Source: Marispirochaeta sp964554875 (GTDB lineage Bacteria; Spirochaetota; Spirochaetia; JC444; Marispirochaetaceae). Taken from it: a stretch of 64,000 nucleotides of DNA. Shown here piece by piece: positions 15,302 to 24,934 of this stretch. The notes under the pieces were generated by a model. It saw only the letters and a program-made list of their open reading frames with translations, ran no database searches and was not told the origin of the DNA. The stretch lies in contig CAZKQJ010000019.1 of NCBI GenBank assembly GCA_964554875.1, forward strand, positions 1-64,000, read 5' to 3'. The translations under genes and the position numbers were made by a program. The first letter of the stretch is position 1; each line of letters starts with the position of its first letter.

Positions 15302-16363
15302 ATGAACAGCATATACACTCGAGAAAAAACGCGCGCAATTCGGGTTGGAAATAGTGCCCTTGGGGGGGACTCCCCCGTCAGTATACAGACCATGTGGAAG
15401 CGGGCCTTGCCCGGGGATCGGGAGCTTCTGTTAAAGGATCTCCGCCGCTTTGCGGTTCTTGGCTGCGACATTATCCGCTTTGCCGTGCCCGACGAGGAAA
15501 ACGCGAAGCTCCTTGCAGAGCTCGCCCCTTTGTCGCCCATCCCGATAGTGGCGGATATCCATTTCGATTACCGCCTTGCCCTGATCGTTCTGGACGGAGT
15601 CCACAAGGTGCGTATCAATCCCGGCAACATCGGAGCTGACTGGAAGGTAAAGGAAGTCCTCGCCAAGGCCGCCGATACGGGTATTCCCATTCGGGTCGGA
15701 ATAAACGGCGGGTCTCTTCCGCGGAAACTGCGGGAACTTCCCCAGGTTGAGGGAATGATTGCCGCTGCTGAAAACGAGATAGAACTGCTGGAAGCCCAGG
15801 GATTTAGAAATGCCGTATTCTCCCTGAAGTCCTCCTCCGCCGCCAACACCATCGAGGTCAACCGCCGCTTTGCATCCCTGTGGGACTACCCCTTGCATCT
15901 TGGGGTAACCGAAGCGGGTCCCATGATTCCCGGTATTGTCAAGAACACACGCGCCCTGCTTCAGCTGCTGGGGGAGGGTATCGGATCCACCATACGGGTA
16001 TCTCTCTCCGCCCCGGAAGAGGACGAAGTCGTTACCGGCAGGGAGATCCTGCGCGAAGCAGGTCTTCGGCCCGGGGGAGTGGATATTGTATCCTGTCCCC
16101 GCTGCGGCCGTTCAGAATTCCCGGTTCACGAACTGGTCGGCCAGATTCAGGAGGAACTCTACGCCATCAGGAAGTCCCTGACCATCGCTGTAATGGGCTG
16201 CGTGGTGAACGGACCGGAGGAAGCACGTCATGCGGATATAGGTATAACCGGCAGTGGAAACGAAGCCATAATCTTCCGCCGCGGCGAACTCAAAAGGAAA
16301 ATCCCCATGGATCAGGCTCTGGAGGCCCTCAGGGAGGAGATCCGGGAGGCTGTAAAGGAATGA
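15302..16363 (+). CDS. ispG: (E)-4-hydroxy-3-methylbut-2-enyl-diphosphate synthase
   Basis: The penultimate-stage iron-sulfur enzyme of the MEP isoprenoid pathway. The 353-residue protein has a TIM-barrel N-terminus (IRVGNSALGGDSPVSIQTM, then PIVADIHFDYRLAL) and the C-terminal cluster Cys in SCPRCGR and MGCVVNGPEEARHADIG. ATG 15302 gives the normal family N-terminus (TRAIRVGN). The ATG at 15218 lies inside the terminator hairpin and would add an unrelated 28-residue leader. The stop overlaps the next start by 4 nt. Confidence 0.95.
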   Translation: MNSIYTREKTRAIRVGNSALGGDSPVSIQTMWKRALPGDRELLLKDLRRFAVLGCDIIRFAVPDEENAKLLAELAPLSPIPIVADIHFDYRLALIVLDGVHKVRINPGNIGADWKVKEVLAKAADTGIPIRVGINGGSLPRKLRELPQVEGMIAAAENEIELLEAQGFRNAVFSLKSSSAANTIEVNRRFASLWDYPLHLGVTEAGPMIPGIVKNTRALLQLLGEGIGSTIRVSLSAPEEDEVVTGREILREAGLRPGGVDIVSCPRCGRSEFPVHELVGQIQEELYAIRKSLTIAVMGCVVNGPEEARHADIGITGSGNEAIIFRRGELKRKIPMDQALEALREEIREAVKE

Positions 16364-17274
16364 GAAAGGGAATCCTGTTACTTATTATCTGCGTAACGTT
16401 TCCAGCCGCCATAGCCTGGACCCAGGAGAAGCAGCCGGACTGGCTGGTTCTGGAAACGGGTAGGATCGCCTTTGAAAAAGGCGAGTTCGGCCAGGCTATG
16501 AGAATTTTCCGCTCCGTCCTCGAACAGGACAGGGTATCCCCGGAAGCCCATTACTGGATCGGGCGGATCTTTGAAGAGGAAGGGGAGTACTCCCTGGCGG
16601 AAGAGCAGTATCGACGCGCCCTGGAGTTTCGCCGTCAGCTCTATGTAATGGAATACGAAATACGGATCAGGGAACGTCTTGCCCGTCTCTATAAGGAGAA
16701 GGGGAACTACGCCCAGTTCGAGAAGGCTCTGACGGATATTCTTGCCATGGACGATGACTACACCAGCCGGGAGGCCGAAGCCATGAGGGCTGCCATGATA
16801 CGGGTCCTTACCGACCAGGGGCTGGAGAAGGTGGTTGAACTCTACCGTCTGAATAAACCGGAGCATTTTCTGGCCAACGCCGAACTGGGGCTTTTCTATT
16901 ACCGCACCGGCCGTTATATGGACGCCGTACGCCACCTTTTAAGCGGAGGTCTGACGGTAATTTCCAGAACCCTTCTTCATATGGAAGTACGGCGGCCTTT
17001 TCTTGAATACACGGGGATCACCGATTTTTTCAGGAATGCCATGGCCGAGGAAGAAAGCGCAGAATATCTTGAAGAGAGCAGGATTGACGCCCTGCTGTAT
17101 TATCTTGGTGCATCCCTCTATGCGGCCGGCGAACTGGGTTCATTTCGGCAGGTAATGGAACTGGTGCGGGACGCCTTTCCTGGCAGTCCCTGGCGTTCCC
17201 GCGCGATTGCCCAGCTTGCGGACCCCTCCATTGAACCCGTCATAACCAGTAGGGAATTCTTCTACTTCTTTTGA
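16360..17274 (+). CDS. Exported TPR-repeat protein
   Basis: A 304-residue protein with a clear signal peptide (MRKGILLLIICVTFPAAIAW). TPR-like helical repeats begin at about residue 30 (LETGRIAFEKGEFGQAMRIFRSVL, then AHYWIGRIFEEEGEYSLAEEQYRRAL). Likely periplasmic and involved in protein-protein contacts. Its ATG overlaps the ispG stop (ATGA), so it is translationally coupled. No lipobox Cys is seen. Function unknown. Confidence 0.85.
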   Translation: MRKGILLLIICVTFPAAIAWTQEKQPDWLVLETGRIAFEKGEFGQAMRIFRSVLEQDRVSPEAHYWIGRIFEEEGEYSLAEEQYRRALEFRRQLYVMEYEIRIRERLARLYKEKGNYAQFEKALTDILAMDDDYTSREAEAMRAAMIRVLTDQGLEKVVELYRLNKPEHFLANAELGLFYYRTGRYMDAVRHLLSGGLTVISRTLLHMEVRRPFLEYTGITDFFRNAMAEEESAEYLEESRIDALLYYLGASLYAAGELGSFRQVMELVRDAFPGSPWRSRAIAQLADPSIEPVITSREFFYFF

Positions 17275-17330
17275 TCTCCCCATCTCTATCAACCTGAGGA
17301 CATTTATGGTATATACGGTATATCATTTTT

Positions 17331-17391
17331 GTTGACAGCTGTTGATAGTCGGGCTATCCTTTCCGGTGTGTTTTTCATCAACAGCTTCAAC
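17331..17391 (+). repeat. Inverted repeat around the ABC operon transcription start
   Basis: GTTGACAGCTGTTGAT (17331-17346) and ATCAACAGCTTCAAC (17377-17391) are inverted copies with one base inserted in the left arm. The left arm overlaps the -35 box and the right arm lies just before the ribosome binding site AGGAGG. It could be a repressor operator pair or a 5'-UTR stem. Confidence 0.5.
17332..17360 (+). promoter_or_regulatory. Sigma-70-type promoter of the Gld-type ABC operon
   Basis: A perfect TTGACA (17332-17337) and TATCCT (17355-17360) with a 17-bp spacer, 43 nt before the start codon. Two tandem GGTATATxC copies lie just upstream (17308-17326). Confidence 0.65.
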
Positions 17392-17402
17392 AGGAGGACG
17401 GT

Positions 17403-18356
17403 TTGATTCGAGGGGAGAATCTTACCAAACGCTACGGAAAGCATTGTGCCCTGGACGCTGTGAATTTCAGTGTCCGGCAGGGTGAAATACTCGGCTTTCT
17501 AGGCCCCAACGGAGCCGGCAAATCCACTGTAATGAACATAATAACCGGGTATTTATCGGCGACCGAGGGAGATGTCTGGATTAACGACCTCAATGTGCTG
17601 GAGCATCCCAGGGAGGTAAAGAAATGCATCGGATATCTTCCCGAAAAGCCGCCTCTGTATCCAGATATGACAGTCCGGGAATATCTCCGCTTTGTGGCCG
17701 AAATAAAAGGAATAAAGAAAAAGGCCTTTGAGGCGGAGCGGGAAAAGATCCAGGAGCTGGTAAAGATCGGCGACGTCCGGGACCGTCTCATCGGGAACCT
17801 CTCCAAGGGCTACCAGCAGAGGGTTGGTCTCGCCCAGGCGCTGATCGGAAGCCCGCCGCTTTTGATCCTGGATGAGCCGACGGTAGGGCTTGACCCCAAA
17901 CAAATCCTGGAAATCAGGAACCTTATCAGATCTCTGGGAAAGGAACATACCATCATCCTCAGCTCTCATATTCTCCCCGAGGTAAGCGCCGTCTGCGGGC
18001 GGGTTCTTATTATCAACAAGGGTAGAATAGTGGCGTCTGATTCACCGGAGAACCTGAGTCAGAGATTGATGGGAACGGGAAAAATAATGCTTCGTCTTTC
18101 TGGGGAAGAATCGAGGGCCCGTTCGGTTCTGGAAAAGCTGGAGGGACTCAACAGACTCTCGTGTACCGGAAGCAGTGAAGAGGGCAGCATCGATTTTCTG
18201 ATTGAAGCTGAAAAAGAGACGGATATACGAGAGAGGATATTCTTTGCCTGCGCTGAAAACGGGCTTCCCATTCTCATGATGCGGCCTGTGGACATGAGCC
18301 TTGAGGATATCTTTCTTCATCTTACCACGGATGAAAAACTGAAGGAGCTTGAGTAA
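17403..18356 (+). CDS. ABC transporter ATPase, GldA-type
   Basis: A 317-residue ATP-binding subunit with a TTG start 5 nt after AGGAGG. Walker A GPNGAGKST is at residues 34-42, the signature LSKGYQQR at 133-140 and Walker B LLILDEP at 153-159. A C-terminal extension of ~90 residues follows the nucleotide-binding domain, as in GldA-like exporters. First of four linked genes (ATPase, permease, GldG-like, DUF4340). In Bacteroidetes the same trio is linked to gliding; outside that group the substrate is unknown. Confidence 0.9.
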   Translation: MIRGENLTKRYGKHCALDAVNFSVRQGEILGFLGPNGAGKSTVMNIITGYLSATEGDVWINDLNVLEHPREVKKCIGYLPEKPPLYPDMTVREYLRFVAEIKGIKKKAFEAEREKIQELVKIGDVRDRLIGNLSKGYQQRVGLAQALIGSPPLLILDEPTVGLDPKQILEIRNLIRSLGKEHTIILSSHILPEVSAVCGRVLIINKGRIVASDSPENLSQRLMGTGKIMLRLSGEESRARSVLEKLEGLNRLSCTGSSEEGSIDFLIEAEKETDIRERIFFACAENGLPILMMRPVDMSLEDIFLHLTTDEKLKELE

Positions 18357-19219
18357 TGCAGGCTGTATTCAAACGGGAACTCAGGGCATATTTTTTGAGT
18401 CCCCTGGGGTATATCTTTCTGAGTATCTTTCTGTTGATTACTGGCATATTTTTTACCACCGGGAACCTTATAAGCGGCAATTCCCGCTATCTGAGTTTTC
18501 TTGGGAGCATTCTTTTTATATTCATTTTCATTGTACCCCTTCTGACAATGCGCCTCCTGAGCGATGAGAAGCAGAAGAAAACCGATCAGCTTCTTTTAAC
18601 CAGCCCCCTGGGTATCCCTGAAATTGTTGTGGGAAAGTTCCTGGCGGCCCTGACCTTTTTCTGCATCGGATTGGCGGTAACCTTTCTCTATGCCCTGGTA
18701 ATCGCCCTTCACGGAGAACTTGATTTGTGGGAGACCCTGGGCGGCTATATCGGCTTCATCCTGCTTGGGGGGACCTTTATTTCCGTGGGGCTCTTTATTT
18801 CCGGCCTTACGGAGAACCAGATTACCGCGGCGATTACCAGCTTTGCCGCCCTCCTTGCCATGTGGCTTGTCAATATTCTGCAGAATGCCGTTCCTTCGGA
18901 TGCCGCATCGGGCCTTGTTTTCAGCGGGCTCATGGTCGCAGCTGCGGCTTTATGGTTCTATCTGATAACCCGAAACCGGATTGTCTCCGCGGCGCTTCTC
19001 GTTCTCGGAGCTGCCATTGTTTTCCTGATTCATTTTCTTGATCCGGAGTTCTATGTCGGTCTTATCGGGAAAATACTGAGCTGGTTCTCCCTGATCGACA
19101 GGTACCGAAGGTTCTCCACCGGGATTGTATCCCTTCAGGATACCGTGTATTACCTCTCGTTTATGATCTTCTTTCTCTATTTAACAGTCCGAACACTGGA
19201 AAAACGGCGGTGGAATTGA
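18356..19219 (+). CDS. ABC-2 permease, GldF-type
   Basis: A 287-residue membrane protein with about six helices (first near residues 15-35) and the KKTDQLLLTSPLGIPEIVVGKFLAA segment typical of GldF-type ABC-2 permeases. Its start shares one base with the ATPase stop (TAATG), so the two are translated together. Confidence 0.88.
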   Translation: MQAVFKRELRAYFLSPLGYIFLSIFLLITGIFFTTGNLISGNSRYLSFLGSILFIFIFIVPLLTMRLLSDEKQKKTDQLLLTSPLGIPEIVVGKFLAALTFFCIGLAVTFLYALVIALHGELDLWETLGGYIGFILLGGTFISVGLFISGLTENQITAAITSFAALLAMWLVNILQNAVPSDAASGLVFSGLMVAAAALWFYLITRNRIVSAALLVLGAAIVFLIHFLDPEFYVGLIGKILSWFSLIDRYRRFSTGIVSLQDTVYYLSFMIFFLYLTVRTLEKRRWN

Positions 19220-19223
19220 CGAT

Positions 19224-20660
19224 ATGATTCAGAACCAGCGTAGTTTTCTGAAAGACAAAAAGCTTCGTTACGGTGCATACGCGGCAATATTGACCCTGTC
19301 GCTGCTATGCGGCCTGGTAATTCTCAATCTGATCGTTCAGCAGATTCCGCTGAAGATCGATTTAACGGAGAACAGACTTTTCTCTTTATCGGAACAGACA
19401 AAACAGATTCTTCTTGAACTGGAGGAACCCATCACCCTGTATGCCCTGTATCCGACGGGAGAGGAAGAGACCAGTATTATCGAGATTCTGCAGGAATATG
19501 ATCGGATAGGTCCCTCTGTAGACCTGCAGATTATTGATCCGGATCTTAATCCCGGTCTTCTTGCACGTTTCAGCGGAGAGGAAGAGAAAGTGGAAAGCGG
19601 AAGCATTATTGTCGAGGGCTCATCACGTTTCAGGGTCGTTCCCTATATGGAACTGTATGATATCCGCTACAATCCCCAGGGCCAGCCCCAGGTTACGGGT
19701 ATCCAGGTGGAGCCCCGGATTACCCAGGCCATCAATTATGTCTCCTCCGGCTACAATCCGAAAATCTATCAGCTCAGCGGTCATGGCGAATACAGCCTTG
19801 AAGACTACGGTATAGAGTCCATGCTTCGGGCAGAGAGTTATGAAATTGAGAATTTGAACCTTCTAAGGTCAGAAAGCGTCCCGGAGGATGCGTCGGTGCT
19901 TCTGGTCTCTTCTCCCAAGTACGAGATAAGCGATGAGGAGCTGCGGAAGATTTACGAGTATGTCGAGAACGGCGGGCGGGTGATCGTCATGGTCGATTTT
20001 ATCGGCGAAACTTCCCCCGGAGGCGGAGCGATCCTCCAAAGTTACGGTCTCGAGATAGGCGAGGGCTTCATCATGGAGGCGGATGCATCCCGCTATGTAC
20101 GTTCACCCTTGTTCATCGCCCCTGAGCTTATGGACCATGGAATAACAGGCCCTCTGGTGGAAAACAAGCTCGATGTCATCACTCCCAATGCAGTTCCGCT
20201 TCGACAAACGGAGCGGAAACCCCGTTCCGTGGACCTGAGCCCCCTTCTTTCTACCTCAGATCAAGCCTGGAGCAGGACGGACATGGAAAACAGTTCCTTA
20301 CTGCGGCAGAAAACGGATCTTCCCGGGCCCCACACCCTCGCCTGGGCGGTGGAACGGAAAAAATACAGCGACGGAGACCCCCCTGCTTACAGGGTAGTTG
20401 CAATGGGAAACTCCATATTCCTGGGATCGATTCCGCCCTACGGACAGATCAAGGGGAATATCGACTTCTTTCTGAGTGCCCTCTCCTGGCTCAACGAAGG
20501 GGAGGAGCGTGTTTCCATTCGGGCAAAGAGTTTTTATCGGAGTCCGCTGCGTTTAACGGCTTTTCAGCTCTACCTGTACGCGGGAATAATCATAATTCTT
20601 GTACCGGCAGCCCTGCTGGTCAGCGGCATGATCGTCTGGATTCGCAGGAGACATCTGTGA
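19224..20660 (+). CDS. GldG-like auxiliary protein of the ABC system
   Basis: A 478-residue membrane protein: one N-terminal helix (residues ~18-38), a large extracytoplasmic domain and one C-terminal helix (~450-472). The opening IDLTENRLFSLSEQTKQIL is the hallmark of the GldG/ABC-type auxiliary family, and ISDEELRKIYEYVENGGRVIVMVD also fits. The frame starts 4 nt after the permease. It probably forms the periplasmic part of the complex. Confidence 0.88.
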   Translation: MIQNQRSFLKDKKLRYGAYAAILTLSLLCGLVILNLIVQQIPLKIDLTENRLFSLSEQTKQILLELEEPITLYALYPTGEEETSIIEILQEYDRIGPSVDLQIIDPDLNPGLLARFSGEEEKVESGSIIVEGSSRFRVVPYMELYDIRYNPQGQPQVTGIQVEPRITQAINYVSSGYNPKIYQLSGHGEYSLEDYGIESMLRAESYEIENLNLLRSESVPEDASVLLVSSPKYEISDEELRKIYEYVENGGRVIVMVDFIGETSPGGGAILQSYGLEIGEGFIMEADASRYVRSPLFIAPELMDHGITGPLVENKLDVITPNAVPLRQTERKPRSVDLSPLLSTSDQAWSRTDMENSSLLRQKTDLPGPHTLAWAVERKKYSDGDPPAYRVVAMGNSIFLGSIPPYGQIKGNIDFFLSALSWLNEGEERVSIRAKSFYRSPLRLTAFQLYLYAGIIIILVPAALLVSGMIVWIRRRHL

Positions 20661-22042
20661 GCCGTTCCAGGCGTCTTGTTCTGTCACTCCTCGTTCTCCT
20701 GCTTCTTCTGGGGGGCTACCTCTACCTGAAGGAGCGCTCTGTCCCGGAGGAGCTTCCCGGGAAAAGCGAAAGGCATGATCTGATCTCCAAAGCGGTGGAG
20801 GATCTTGAAAGGATCGAGGTACGCCGGGTCGACGGAAGCAGCCTTGTCATGCTGAAGGAGAAAGAGCGCTGGACAATGCCCGTTCCCTGGGAGAATGATC
20901 TCGATCAGTCCCGCCTGGACTTGATTGCCCGGATAAGTTCAATGCTCACCGCCAGACGACGTATTGATGCCCCTGCCGCCGGGCTTGAGGACTTCGACCT
21001 GAAACCGCCCCGGGCAGTGGTGACCCTTGTTTTCAAGGGTGGAGAAAGTCCGGTCTTCGAGATCGGGGTCCCGACCTCGTCGGGAAAACAGAGATATATT
21101 CGGCGGAAAGGGGAAGCGGCGATTTACACCATCGACACCACCCAGGTAGCCCAGTTTTTTCTGAACCCGGAGGATTTTCGAAATACAGGGGTACAGACTG
21201 TTAAGGCCGAAGAACTCCAGTACCTGTTTTTTCGGCGAATGGGAGAAATAATAGAGCTTGTTCCAATCGATTCTCTCGAGCATGAACCGGTGAGCTCGAT
21301 CTTCACCAGCCTGGTAATGATCAGTCCTCAGGGCCCTCGCGGGATAGACGCGTACGAACTGGAACAGCTCATGGCAAAGTTGCCCCGGGAGCTGATGATC
21401 CGGGACTTTGCAGAGGAGCAACCTGAGGACCTTGGGCCTTACGGACTCGATAATCCGAGGTATGAGCTGCAGCTCCGGGATAAAGAGCGTAGTCTCTCAT
21501 TTATGGTGGGAGCCCGCGATAGTGCGGGGAACTATTATGTCCGATTTGAAGGAGAGGACCGCGTCGTGACCATCGCGGAAGAGGATCTGGGCATTCTGCA
21601 GATGGAGAGTTTTCATCTGATGAGTAAGTTTCCCCTGATCATCTCCATCGATAAAATCGACTCCTTTAAGGTGGTCCATGAAAATGAGACCTTCTCTGCA
21701 CGAATCGAACGGAGTGCTTCAACGGATACCGATGAACCGGAAGTACGCTATATCCTGGACGGAAAAGAGATAGACGAAAAGGACTTCAAAAAACTCTACC
21801 AGAAGCTCATCGGCATTACCGGTGATGCTCCGAATCGTGGAGAAATCCCTGCGGGTGAAACGCAATTTGAAATTACCTATAGACTGAAGGAAGGTCCGCA
21901 GCGGGAGGTCTCCGTCCGGTTCAAACCGGTGGACAAGGACTTCTATGCCGCCTTTACGGAGCAGGATGAAAGCCTCTTTCTCGTATCTTCCCGGCAGATA
22001 AAAAGCGCGGTTGAATTGCTGCGTGAGATGACCGGGGAGTGA
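20657..22042 (+). CDS. DUF4340 protein of the Gld-type ABC operon
   Basis: A 461-residue protein with an N-terminal membrane anchor (LVLSLLVLLLLLGGYLYL) and an extracytoplasmic region with the repeated pattern seen in DUF4340 (ERIEVRRVDGSSLVMLKEKERWTMPVPWENDLDQSRLD and similar). GTG start overlapping the GldG-like stop by 4 nt (GTGA). The four-gene order ATPase-permease-GldG-DUF4340 is common in bacteria, but its cargo is unknown. Confidence 0.82.
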   Translation: MSRSRRLVLSLLVLLLLLGGYLYLKERSVPEELPGKSERHDLISKAVEDLERIEVRRVDGSSLVMLKEKERWTMPVPWENDLDQSRLDLIARISSMLTARRRIDAPAAGLEDFDLKPPRAVVTLVFKGGESPVFEIGVPTSSGKQRYIRRKGEAAIYTIDTTQVAQFFLNPEDFRNTGVQTVKAEELQYLFFRRMGEIIELVPIDSLEHEPVSSIFTSLVMISPQGPRGIDAYELEQLMAKLPRELMIRDFAEEQPEDLGPYGLDNPRYELQLRDKERSLSFMVGARDSAGNYYVRFEGEDRVVTIAEEDLGILQMESFHLMSKFPLIISIDKIDSFKVVHENETFSARIERSASTDTDEPEVRYILDGKEIDEKDFKKLYQKLIGITGDAPNRGEIPAGETQFEITYRLKEGPQREVSVRFKPVDKDFYAAFTEQDESLFLVSSRQIKSAVELLREMTGE

Positions 22043-22111
22043 GTTCAGGCTTTACAAAAGACTGGTTGCCAAGGAGTTTTTTTTTCTGTACCGTTTGATC
22101 TCTGAGGTACG

Positions 22112-24931
22112 ATGAAAAAGCTTATTGTAAAAGGTGCCCGGGAGCATAATCTCAAGAACATCGATCTTGAGCTGCCCCGGGACTCATTGATTGTCGTCTC
22201 CGGTCTTAGCGGCAGCGGAAAGTCTTCCCTGGCCTTCGATACCATCTTTGCCGAGGGACAGCGCCGCTATGTGGAGTCTCTTTCGGCTTATGCCCGGCAG
22301 TTTCTGGGGCGCATGGACAAGCCCGATGTGGACTACATCGAGGGGCTCTCCCCGGCCATCTCCATAGAGCAGAAGACAACCCACCGGAATCCCCGTTCGA
22401 CCGTGGGAACCGTTACGGAAATATACGATTACATGCGCCTTCTCTATGCCAGGATCGGAATTCCCCATTGCCCGGTCTGCGGCAAGGAGATCCGGGAGCA
22501 GTCGGTGGACCAGATACTGGACACGATGCTTGAATACCCCGAAGGCAGCAGAATCATGATCCTGGCCCCGGTAGTGAGGGGAAAAAAAGGCGAGCACCGC
22601 AAGATCATCGAGGATGCCGCCAGGGCCGGATTCGTTCGTATGCGGGTGGACGGTGAAGTTCGTTCCCTGGATGAGGATATCCTTCTGAATAAAAAGCAGA
22701 AGCACTCTCTGGAGGTCGTGGTGGACCGCCTGAAGATTCAGGAGGATGTTCACAAGCGCCTTGCAGAGTCGGTGGAGACCGCCCTGGAGGTCGCCGACGG
22801 GCAGATTGTTGTTGTACGACTGGAAAAAAACAGCCAGAAGGAGGAGTTTTTCAGCCAGAAAAACTCCTGTCCCGACTGCGGTATCAGCATCCCCGAGCTG
22901 CAGCCCCGGCTCTTCAGCTTCAACAATCCTTTCGGCGCCTGCGAGGTATGTGCCGGCCTGGGAATGACTATGGAGTTTGATCCCGCCCTTATTATTCCCG
23001 ATACCTCCCTCTCCTTCAATGAGGGAGCGATCAAGACCCACAATCCCGACTCTGCCTGGCATCGCAGCTGGTTCGAGTCCCTGGCCGATCACTTCGGTTT
23101 TGACCTTGACACCCCCATACAGGAACTGGACAAGGATATCTGGCATATTCTGCTCCACGGCAGCAACGATGTAATCGACATTACCTATGTGAACCGGAAA
23201 AAAACGGGGCGCTTTGAATACTCAACCAACTTCAAAGGCATTCTCAATGACCTCAAGCGCCGCTATCGGGAGAGCCGTTCCCCGGGGATCAAGGAGTGGC
23301 TCGAGGGTTTCATGCGGCAGCAGAGATGTACGGTCTGCGGAGGCAAACGGCTCAAACCCGAAGCCCTGGCGGTGACCGTGGGAGATGAGAATATCCACTC
23401 CCTGACCTGCCGCTCGGTGCAGGACCTTCTCGGATTCTTCGGGGGGATCAGCTTGACCAGCACGGAACAGCATATCTCCGCCCAGATCATGAAGGAGATA
23501 ATCGACCGCCTTACGTTCATGAAGAAAGTCGGTCTGGAGTATCTTACCCTGGAGCGTCAGTCCGCCACCCTGTCGGGGGGCGAAGCCCAGCGAATTCGGC
23601 TGGCCACCCAGGTCGGCTCCCAGCTGGTGGGGGTTCTCTATATTCTTGACGAGCCGACCATCGGGCTGCACCAGCGGGACAATCAGCGCCTCATCGAGAC
23701 CCTCCTCCATCTGCGGGACATCGGGAATACCCTTATAGTTGTCGAGCACGACGATATGACAATAAAAGCCGCAGATTATATCGTGGACCTGGGACCCGGG
23801 GCCGGTATTCACGGCGGGCATATTACCGCGTGCGGAACCTTCGAACAGATCCTCGAAGCGCCGGAGAGTCTTACCGGGCAGTACCTGCGGGGCGAACTGG
23901 CCATTCCCGTACCTGTGGAACGGCGTCAGGGAAACGGAAAAAGGATAAGCATTTACGGCGCTTCAGAGCATAACCTGAAGAACATCGATGTTTCCTTTCC
24001 CCTGGGAACTTTCACGGTCATAACCGGTGTCTCGGGGTCCGGAAAATCTACCCTGATGGAGGACCTGCTCTTTCCCATTCTTCGCAACTCCGTGAGTCCC
24101 TACAAGCTCGAGACCGGGGCTCATGACAGGGCTGAAGGGCTCGAGGAGATCGACAAGATCATCAATATCGATCAGAGTCCCATCGGCCGGACTCCTCGAT
24201 CCAATCCGGCAACCTATGTGGGACTTTTTACCCCCATTCGGGATCTCTTTGCCTCGCTGCCGGAGAGCCGCGCCAGGGGATACAAGGCGGGTCGCTTCTC
24301 CTTTAATGTAAAAGGCGGTCGCTGCGAGAACTGTCAGGGAGACGGCACCATTAAAATCGAAATGCACTTTCTGCCGGATGTCTATGTTACCTGCGATGTC
24401 TGTAAGGGAAAACGCTTTAACCGGGAGACCCTGGATGTCCGTTATAAGGGTAAGAATATCCACGATGTTCTGGATATGTCGGTGGAGGAAGCCCTGGAGT
24501 TCTTTGAGAAGATCCCATCCGTCCGTCGCCGTCTGGCGACCCTGCAGGCGGTGGGTCTGAACTATGTTAAACTGGGACAGTCCGCTTTGACCCTCTCCGG
24601 CGGAGAAGCTCAGCGGGTAAAGCTCTCCCTGGAACTCTCCAAGCGCAGCACCGGCAGAACTTTTTATATCCTGGACGAGCCTACAACGGGTCTCCATTTC
24701 GCGGATGTAAAAAAATTGCTTGAGGTTCTGCAGATGCTGGTGAACAAAGGCAATACCGTGGTTCTTATCGAACATAACCTGGATGTTGTAAAGCAGGCGG
24801 ACTACATTATCGATCTGGGACCGGAGGGAGGTGATAATGGAGGACATATTGTGGCCCAGGGAACACCGGAGGATATTCTGAAGGTCCCGGGATCCCATAC
24901 TGCCCATTACCTTCGCGAGGTTATGAAGTAG
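22112..24931 (+). CDS. uvrA: Excinuclease ABC subunit A
   Basis: The damage-recognition ATPase of nucleotide excision repair, 939 residues, full length. Two ABC modules: Walker A GLSGSGKSSL at residues 31-40 and GVSGSGKSTL near 641, with signatures LSGGEAQRIRLA and LSGGEAQRVKLS. Zinc sites include CPDCGISIPELQPRLF with GACEVC, and CENCQGDG with CDVCKGKRF. The 69-nt gap before it holds a run of nine T and a short GTACC/GGTAC stem but no clear promoter. Confidence 0.98.
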   Translation: MKKLIVKGAREHNLKNIDLELPRDSLIVVSGLSGSGKSSLAFDTIFAEGQRRYVESLSAYARQFLGRMDKPDVDYIEGLSPAISIEQKTTHRNPRSTVGTVTEIYDYMRLLYARIGIPHCPVCGKEIREQSVDQILDTMLEYPEGSRIMILAPVVRGKKGEHRKIIEDAARAGFVRMRVDGEVRSLDEDILLNKKQKHSLEVVVDRLKIQEDVHKRLAESVETALEVADGQIVVVRLEKNSQKEEFFSQKNSCPDCGISIPELQPRLFSFNNPFGACEVCAGLGMTMEFDPALIIPDTSLSFNEGAIKTHNPDSAWHRSWFESLADHFGFDLDTPIQELDKDIWHILLHGSNDVIDITYVNRKKTGRFEYSTNFKGILNDLKRRYRESRSPGIKEWLEGFMRQQRCTVCGGKRLKPEALAVTVGDENIHSLTCRSVQDLLGFFGGISLTSTEQHISAQIMKEIIDRLTFMKKVGLEYLTLERQSATLSGGEAQRIRLATQVGSQLVGVLYILDEPTIGLHQRDNQRLIETLLHLRDIGNTLIVVEHDDMTIKAADYIVDLGPGAGIHGGHITACGTFEQILEAPESLTGQYLRGELAIPVPVERRQGNGKRISIYGASEHNLKNIDVSFPLGTFTVITGVSGSGKSTLMEDLLFPILRNSVSPYKLETGAHDRAEGLEEIDKIINIDQSPIGRTPRSNPATYVGLFTPIRDLFASLPESRARGYKAGRFSFNVKGGRCENCQGDGTIKIEMHFLPDVYVTCDVCKGKRFNRETLDVRYKGKNIHDVLDMSVEEALEFFEKIPSVRRRLATLQAVGLNYVKLGQSALTLSGGEAQRVKLSLELSKRSTGRTFYILDEPTTGLHFADVKKLLEVLQMLVNKGNTVVLIEHNLDVVKQADYIIDLGPEGGDNGGHIVAQGTPEDILKVPGSHTAHYLREVMK

Positions 24932-24934
24932 CCT

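Noticed and set aside
22184..23158. 324-residue minus-strand frame opposite uvrA
   Set aside because: Antisense to full-length UvrA with intact motifs.
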